From Candidatus Hydrogenedentota bacterium (GTDB lineage: Bacteria > Hydrogenedentota > Hydrogenedentia > Hydrogenedentiales > GCA-2746185), in the NCBI GenBank assembly GCA_012965445.1, contig DTSJ01000032.1, forward strand, positions 1 through 5,811: a stretch of DNA of 5,811 nucleotides, given 5' to 3'. The notes under the pieces were generated by a model. The model saw only the letters and a list, made by a program, of their open reading frames with translations. It was not told the origin of the DNA and did no database searches. Below, piece after piece: positions 5,769-5,811 of this stretch (positions are counted from its first letter, which is position 1; the number at the start of each line of letters is the position of its first letter). The position numbers were made by a program, and so were the translations under genes.

Positions 5769-5811
5769 GCGGAAAATCAGAATGATGGGTTCGGGCAGGA
5801 GGGATGTATTT
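5595..5811 (-). CDS. TonB-like energy transducer, 3' part (C-terminal domain)
   Basis: Reading leftward from 5810, 71 codons and a TGA encode the TonB C-terminal domain. The first 14 residues (NTSLLPEPIILIFR) repeat residues 200-213 of the + strand TonB-like gene; the next 57 are its missing end. The sequence contains FRVNRDGRVTFVQ, SSAQAIFKYRFEPLLGDG and GTLIIQAEN. This is the pattern of TonB C-terminal domains: a strand with DG-x-V, a helix ending in an aromatic plus RF-P, then a final strand. This domain normally contacts the TonB box of outer-membrane receptors. It is cut off at the window edge, so it has no start here. Its stop overlaps the start of the zinc-ribbon gene. Phase is preserved exactly across the repeat, which is strong evidence that the two halves belong together. 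Confidence 0.85.
   Translation of the reverse strand, partial: NTSLLPEPIILIFRVNRDGRVTFVQMPIEDKHGIVDSSAQAIFKYRFEPLLGDGTPFQHGTLIIQAENTRP
5769..5811 (-). repeat. Right arm of the 43-bp inverted repeat, at the window edge
   Basis: This is the exact reverse complement of 5159-5201. Its position at the very end of the sequence is what one expects when a contig folds back and the assembler stops on re-entering sequence already used. If instead the sequence continues past 5811 into different DNA, the two arms would be the boundaries of an invertible segment. Confidence 0.98.

Overview
The window carries arginine-biosynthesis genes followed by a TonB-type energy-transduction operon, from a Gram-negative (outer-membrane-bearing) bacterium. 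The TonB/ExbB/ExbD system implies an outer membrane with TonB-dependent receptors. The lineage cannot be fixed from the sequence; the gene style and order would suit the PVC group (Verrucomicrobiota, Kiritimatiellota or Lentisphaerota), but this is a low-confidence guess.

Layout on the + strand: 1-321 is non-coding as far as can be seen, with a strong 12-bp hairpin (53-83) and a good sigma70-like promoter (268-297). argC (322-1335), argJ (1332-2537) and argB (2552-3415) follow, tightly packed. Together they phosphorylate and reduce N-acetylglutamate and recycle the acetyl group from acetylornithine to glutamate. After a 68-nt gap come exbB (GTG start, 3485-4135), exbD (4132-4566) and a TonB-like gene starting at 4563, each joined to the next by a 4-bp ATGA overlap.

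The right end is structurally odd. A perfect 43-bp inverted repeat (5159-5201 and 5769-5811) bounds a 567-bp segment that lies backwards relative to the genes before it. Read on the minus strand from 5811, the second repeat arm continues the TonB reading frame in phase. It supplies a typical TonB C-terminal domain and a stop at 5595, overlapped by the ATG of a small membrane zinc-ribbon protein (5598-5245, minus). The native order is therefore almost certainly exbB-exbD-tonB-zinc ribbon, all in one direction with ATGA junctions, with a TonB-like protein of 270 residues. The arrangement as given, in which the TonB frame runs into an unrelated tail ending at 5312, is either a fold-back assembly or amplification artefact (favoured, because the repeat coincides with the window end) or one state of an invertible DNA switch.

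No RNA genes, CRISPR arrays, transposases or phage genes were seen.
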